DNA of 8,430 bases. Origin: Bacteroidetes bacterium CG23_combo_of_CG06-09_8_20_14_all_32_9 (GTDB lineage: Bacteria > Bacteroidota > Bacteroidia > Bacteroidales > GWA2-32-17). Numbering within the stretch: the stretch's first letter is position 1; each line of letters starts with the position of its first letter. The notes beneath the pieces are model-generated. The model had not been told where the DNA came from and ran no database searches. It was given only the letters and a program-made list of their open reading frames with translations. The stretch is taken from contig PCSS01000219.1 in NCBI GenBank assembly GCA_002771395.1, positions 1 to 8,430 of the forward strand, read 5' to 3'. This document shows, one piece after another, positions 7,024 through 8,430 of the stretch. The translations under genes and the position numbers were made by a program.

Positions 7024-7780
7024 AATGAACTCCTAATAATGTTTGATTGCTCGATAAAAATCGCTCAATATATTTTTTTGCGTTATAACAAGATGTAATT
7101 AAATTATTCCCTAAAGCAAGATTAGAAGCAATGGCAGAAGACAATACGCAACCTGAACCGTGTTTTGGAAATATGCCCGTCTTGGTTGGAAATATTTTTT
7201 CAATCTTGTTTTGCATAAACAAATAGTCTATTCCCGGTTCTTTTTTATTGTGCCCGCCTTTCAGCAATACGTTGCAATACTTGGATAATTCTTCTGCTGC
7301 TTTTATCGGGTAATTAATTCCAGATAAGAATTTTACTTCATTCGTGTTTGGCGTTATCAGAAAAATATTTTTCAGAACAGAAAACGTTTTTTCTCTATCA
7401 AACATTTTATGAAACTCAAAACCTGCACTTGCTTTTATAATAGGGTCCCAAATTAAAAAAGGGTTCTGGTTCCTGGTTTCTGGTTTTTGGTTAAAATACA
7501 TTATTATTTTTTCAAGAGCATCTATATTCTGAACCAATCCAATTTTAATAACGGTAAACTCAAATCTTTTTCTCAACATTGAAATTTGTTTCAAAATATC
7601 ATCTGCTTCAATCCACCTCACGTTATCAAACTCTACATCATTTTGAAAAGTGAGTGCACTCATAGCGCCCATTCCGCAAACTTTATGTGCTTCAAAAGTT
7701 TTTATATCGGCAAGAATGCCTGCTCCTCCGCTTGGGTCAAATCCTGCAATGCTTAATACACAAATTCTTTCTTCAGCCAT
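7016..7780 (-). CDS. thiD: ThiD, hydroxymethylpyrimidine/phosphomethylpyrimidine kinase
   Basis: ThiD phosphorylates HMP and then HMP-phosphate, giving the diphosphate used by ThiE. It is a ribokinase-fold protein of 254 residues. Visible motifs are SIAGFDPSGGAGILADIKTF (10-29), VIKIGLV (77-83), WDPIIKASAG (111-120), ITPNTNEVKFL (142-152), LLKGGH (172-177), and the anion-hole KHGSGCVLSSAIASNLALG (206-224) with the catalytic GSGC at 208-211. Residues 98-107 (QKPETRNQNP), just before the strand leading to WDP, are encoded by a heptanucleotide tandem repeat and look inserted. Its N-terminus overlaps the preceding gene by 28 nt and its end overlaps thiE by 8 nt. No ThiE domain is fused to it, unlike the bifunctional ThiDE proteins of some bacteria; here the two enzymes are separate. 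Confidence 0.95.
   Translation of the reverse strand: MAEERICVLSIAGFDPSGGAGILADIKTFEAHKVCGMGAMSALTFQNDVEFDNVRWIEADDILKQISMLRKRFEFTVIKIGLVQNIDALEKIIMYFNQKPETRNQNPFLIWDPIIKASAGFEFHKMFDREKTFSVLKNIFLITPNTNEVKFLSGINYPIKAAEELSKYCNVLLKGGHNKKEPGIDYLFMQNKIEKIFPTKTGIFPKHGSGCVLSSAIASNLALGNNLITSCYNAKKYIERFLSSNQTLLGVHYV
7462..7492. repeat. In-frame heptanucleotide tandem repeat in thiD
   Basis: On the minus strand the tract reads as units AACCAAA, AACCAGA, AACCAGG, AACCAGA followed by AC. GG dinucleotides on the plus strand recur at 7462, 7468, 7475, 7482 and 7489, a period of 7 with one 6-base step. Because the unit is not a multiple of three, each gain or loss of one copy would shift the thiD frame. 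Confidence 0.75.
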
Positions 7781-8394
7781 TTTTCTTTTATTCGTTTAAA
7801 TTTCTCAACAGGATTTGCGTTTTGCCAAATTGCTCCGAGCAACGCTATTCCTGAAAATCCCATATCTTTTACGGTGTCAATTTTGTCTTCATCAATTCCT
7901 CCGAGCGCAATGATATTTTTAATCTTCAAAAATTTAGAAAACTTTTGAAGATTTTGCAAGTCAAATTTACTTTTATAATCCTGTTTTGAAATGCTATCAA
8001 ATACCGGACTTAAAAAAGCATAATCAAATTTTTTATCAACCTTTTGGATTTCTTCCAGTGAATGTAACGAGGTACTGATTGTTTTTCCCATCATTGCAAA
8101 TACAGTGAAGTAATCTATTTTTTTTTTGAGATTACTTTGGTCGCTTTGCTCCCTCGCAATGACGGGTAAATGAATTCCTTTCAAATTATATCCCTTTGCA
8201 AGATGATAATGCGAGTGAAGAACAATTCTGTTAAAATACTTTTCAGGAATTTTTTCAATAAACTTTCTCATCTCGTTTTCTGAATAATTTTTCTTTCGCA
8301 GATGGAAAAACATCAATCCCTCATTGAAAAGCATCTTTACCTGTTTCAATTCGTAAGGCAAATCTTTATTGCTGGAAATAACAATAATTTTCAT
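7753..8394 (-). CDS. TenI/ThiE-like protein, thiamin phosphate synthase paralogue
   Basis: A 213-residue TIM-barrel protein of the ThiE/TenI family, first complete gene of the thi operon. Support comes from FFHLRKK (29-35), LHSHYHLAKGYNLKGIHL (59-76), STSLHSLEEI (107-116), YAFLSPVFDSISK (125-137), IIALGGID (161-168) and GIALLGAI (182-189). It is more divergent than the ThiE downstream: the NDN/GVHLGQ motif is replaced by HSHYHL...GIHL, and the GGTANT loop is absent. At the position where B. subtilis TenI carries the catalytic His of its tautomerase (FGHVF), this protein has Pro (LSPVF). It could be a thiazole tautomerase variant, a second synthase or a regulatory relative; I cannot decide. 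Residues 77-89 (PVIAREQSDQSNL) come from a REP-like element, and 148-158 lie in a decayed palindrome. A run of ten T (8118-8127) is slippage-prone. Confidence 0.85.
   Translation of the reverse strand: MKIIVISSNKDLPYELKQVKMLFNEGLMFFHLRKKNYSENEMRKFIEKIPEKYFNRIVLHSHYHLAKGYNLKGIHLPVIAREQSDQSNLKKKIDYFTVFAMMGKTISTSLHSLEEIQKVDKKFDYAFLSPVFDSISKQDYKSKFDLQNLQKFSKFLKIKNIIALGGIDEDKIDTVKDMGFSGIALLGAIWQNANPVEKFKRIKEKWLKKEFVY
7921..7953. repeat. Decayed palindromic element in the ThiE-like paralogue
   Basis: Arms 7921-7936 and 7938-7953 pair at 14 of 16 positions around one centre base. The right arm AAAACTTTTGAAG is identical to the core of the other copies, while the left arm has two changes. It encodes NLQKFSKFLKI in the same frame as the thiE copy and just before the same AxGGI strand. 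Confidence 0.6.
8128..8165. repeat. REP-like element inserted in frame in the ThiE-like paralogue
   Basis: The segment contains TCGCTTTGCTCC followed by CTCGCAATGACGG, preceded by GAGATTACTTTGG. It closely resembles the widespread bacterial repeat with core ATTGC..TCGCTTCGCTCC.TCGCAATGACG, recalled from memory. On the coding strand it gives PVIAREQSDQSNL, which resembles the VIARSEA-type peptides this repeat produces when translated. Confidence 0.75.
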
Positions 8395-8430
8395 TCTTCA
8401 TGTTTTTTATAGCCAATTTTGTTTCTTGGT
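8391..8430 (-). CDS. Possible 3' end of an upstream operon gene
   Basis: On the minus strand one frame is open from the window edge for 12 codons (PRNKIGYKKHEE) and ends in a TGA that overlaps the ATG of the next gene as ATGA. An ATGA junction fits the tight packing of this operon. The fragment is too short to identify. A second frame also stays open through this stretch, so this may be chance. Confidence 0.3.
   Translation of the reverse strand, partial: PRNKIGYKKHEE

Noticed and set aside
7690..7704. Half-copy of the palindrome in thiD (CTTCAAAAGTTTTTA, 15 bases identical to the thiG copy)
   Set aside because: It encodes IKTFEA of the conserved ThiD N-terminal block and has no second arm. 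The family codes KTFEA here anyway, so the match is most likely codon coincidence, although an origin of the repeat from this site cannot be excluded.
6205..7953. CRISPR array
   Set aside because: The repeats lie within distinct enzymes at irregular spacing, are full palindromes, and have no spacers or cas genes nearby.
8395..8430. TPP riboswitch upstream of the thi operon
   Set aside because: No conserved thi-box segment is seen in the 36 bases left of the window edge, and the operon probably continues upstream.

Overview
The window looks like a piece of a low-GC Bacteroidetes (Bacteroidota) chromosome. Four things point there: a secreted protease ending in a type IX secretion (Por) C-terminal domain, two promoters matching the Bacteroidetes pattern TAnnTTTG (one with a TTTG box 20 bp upstream), little use of Shine-Dalgarno sites, and a thiazole branch built on radical-SAM ThiH rather than ThiO. 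Species cannot be told from the sequence alone.

Layout. Positions 3-1907 (+) hold the 3' part of a subtilisin-family (S8) protease whose 5' end lies outside the window. Positions 1908-2062 are a short convergent spacer carrying a long-spaced inverted repeat. Positions 2063-2731 (-) encode a TrmH/SpoU 2'-O-methyltransferase. An intrinsic terminator (2738-2769) separates it from an HU-type DNA-binding protein (2787-3059, -). Positions 3060-3403 are a divergent spacer with a good hup promoter, nested AT-rich dyads and a tRNA promoter. Positions 3404-3490 (+) are tRNA-Ser(UGA), followed by its own terminator. Positions 3491-3728 contain no gene.

From 3729 to 8394 (-) six genes form one tight thiamin operon, transcribed right to left: a TenI/ThiE-like paralogue, thiD, thiE, thiG, thiH, thiF. 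Neighbours overlap by 8-28 nt or are separated by 3-15 nt. ThiF and ThiH feed sulfur carrier and dehydroglycine chemistry to ThiG, which makes the thiazole. ThiD phosphorylates the pyrimidine. ThiE couples the two into thiamin phosphate. ThiS and ThiC are not in the window and probably lie upstream, beyond 8430, together with any TPP riboswitch.

The most striking signal is inside the thi genes. A near-perfect palindrome (core CTTCAAAAGTTTT-N-AAAACTTTTGAAG) sits in frame in thiH, thiG and thiE, with a decayed copy in the ThiE-like paralogue. It adds a short Lys/Phe-rich peptide to each enzyme without breaking it. The paralogue also carries an in-frame copy of a REP-like repeat, and thiD carries a heptanucleotide tandem repeat. 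Three unrelated small repeat classes have thus entered the coding sequence of one operon, and none is visible inside the flanking genes. This resembles the in-gene palindromic elements (RPEs) of Rickettsia, but the sequence is different.
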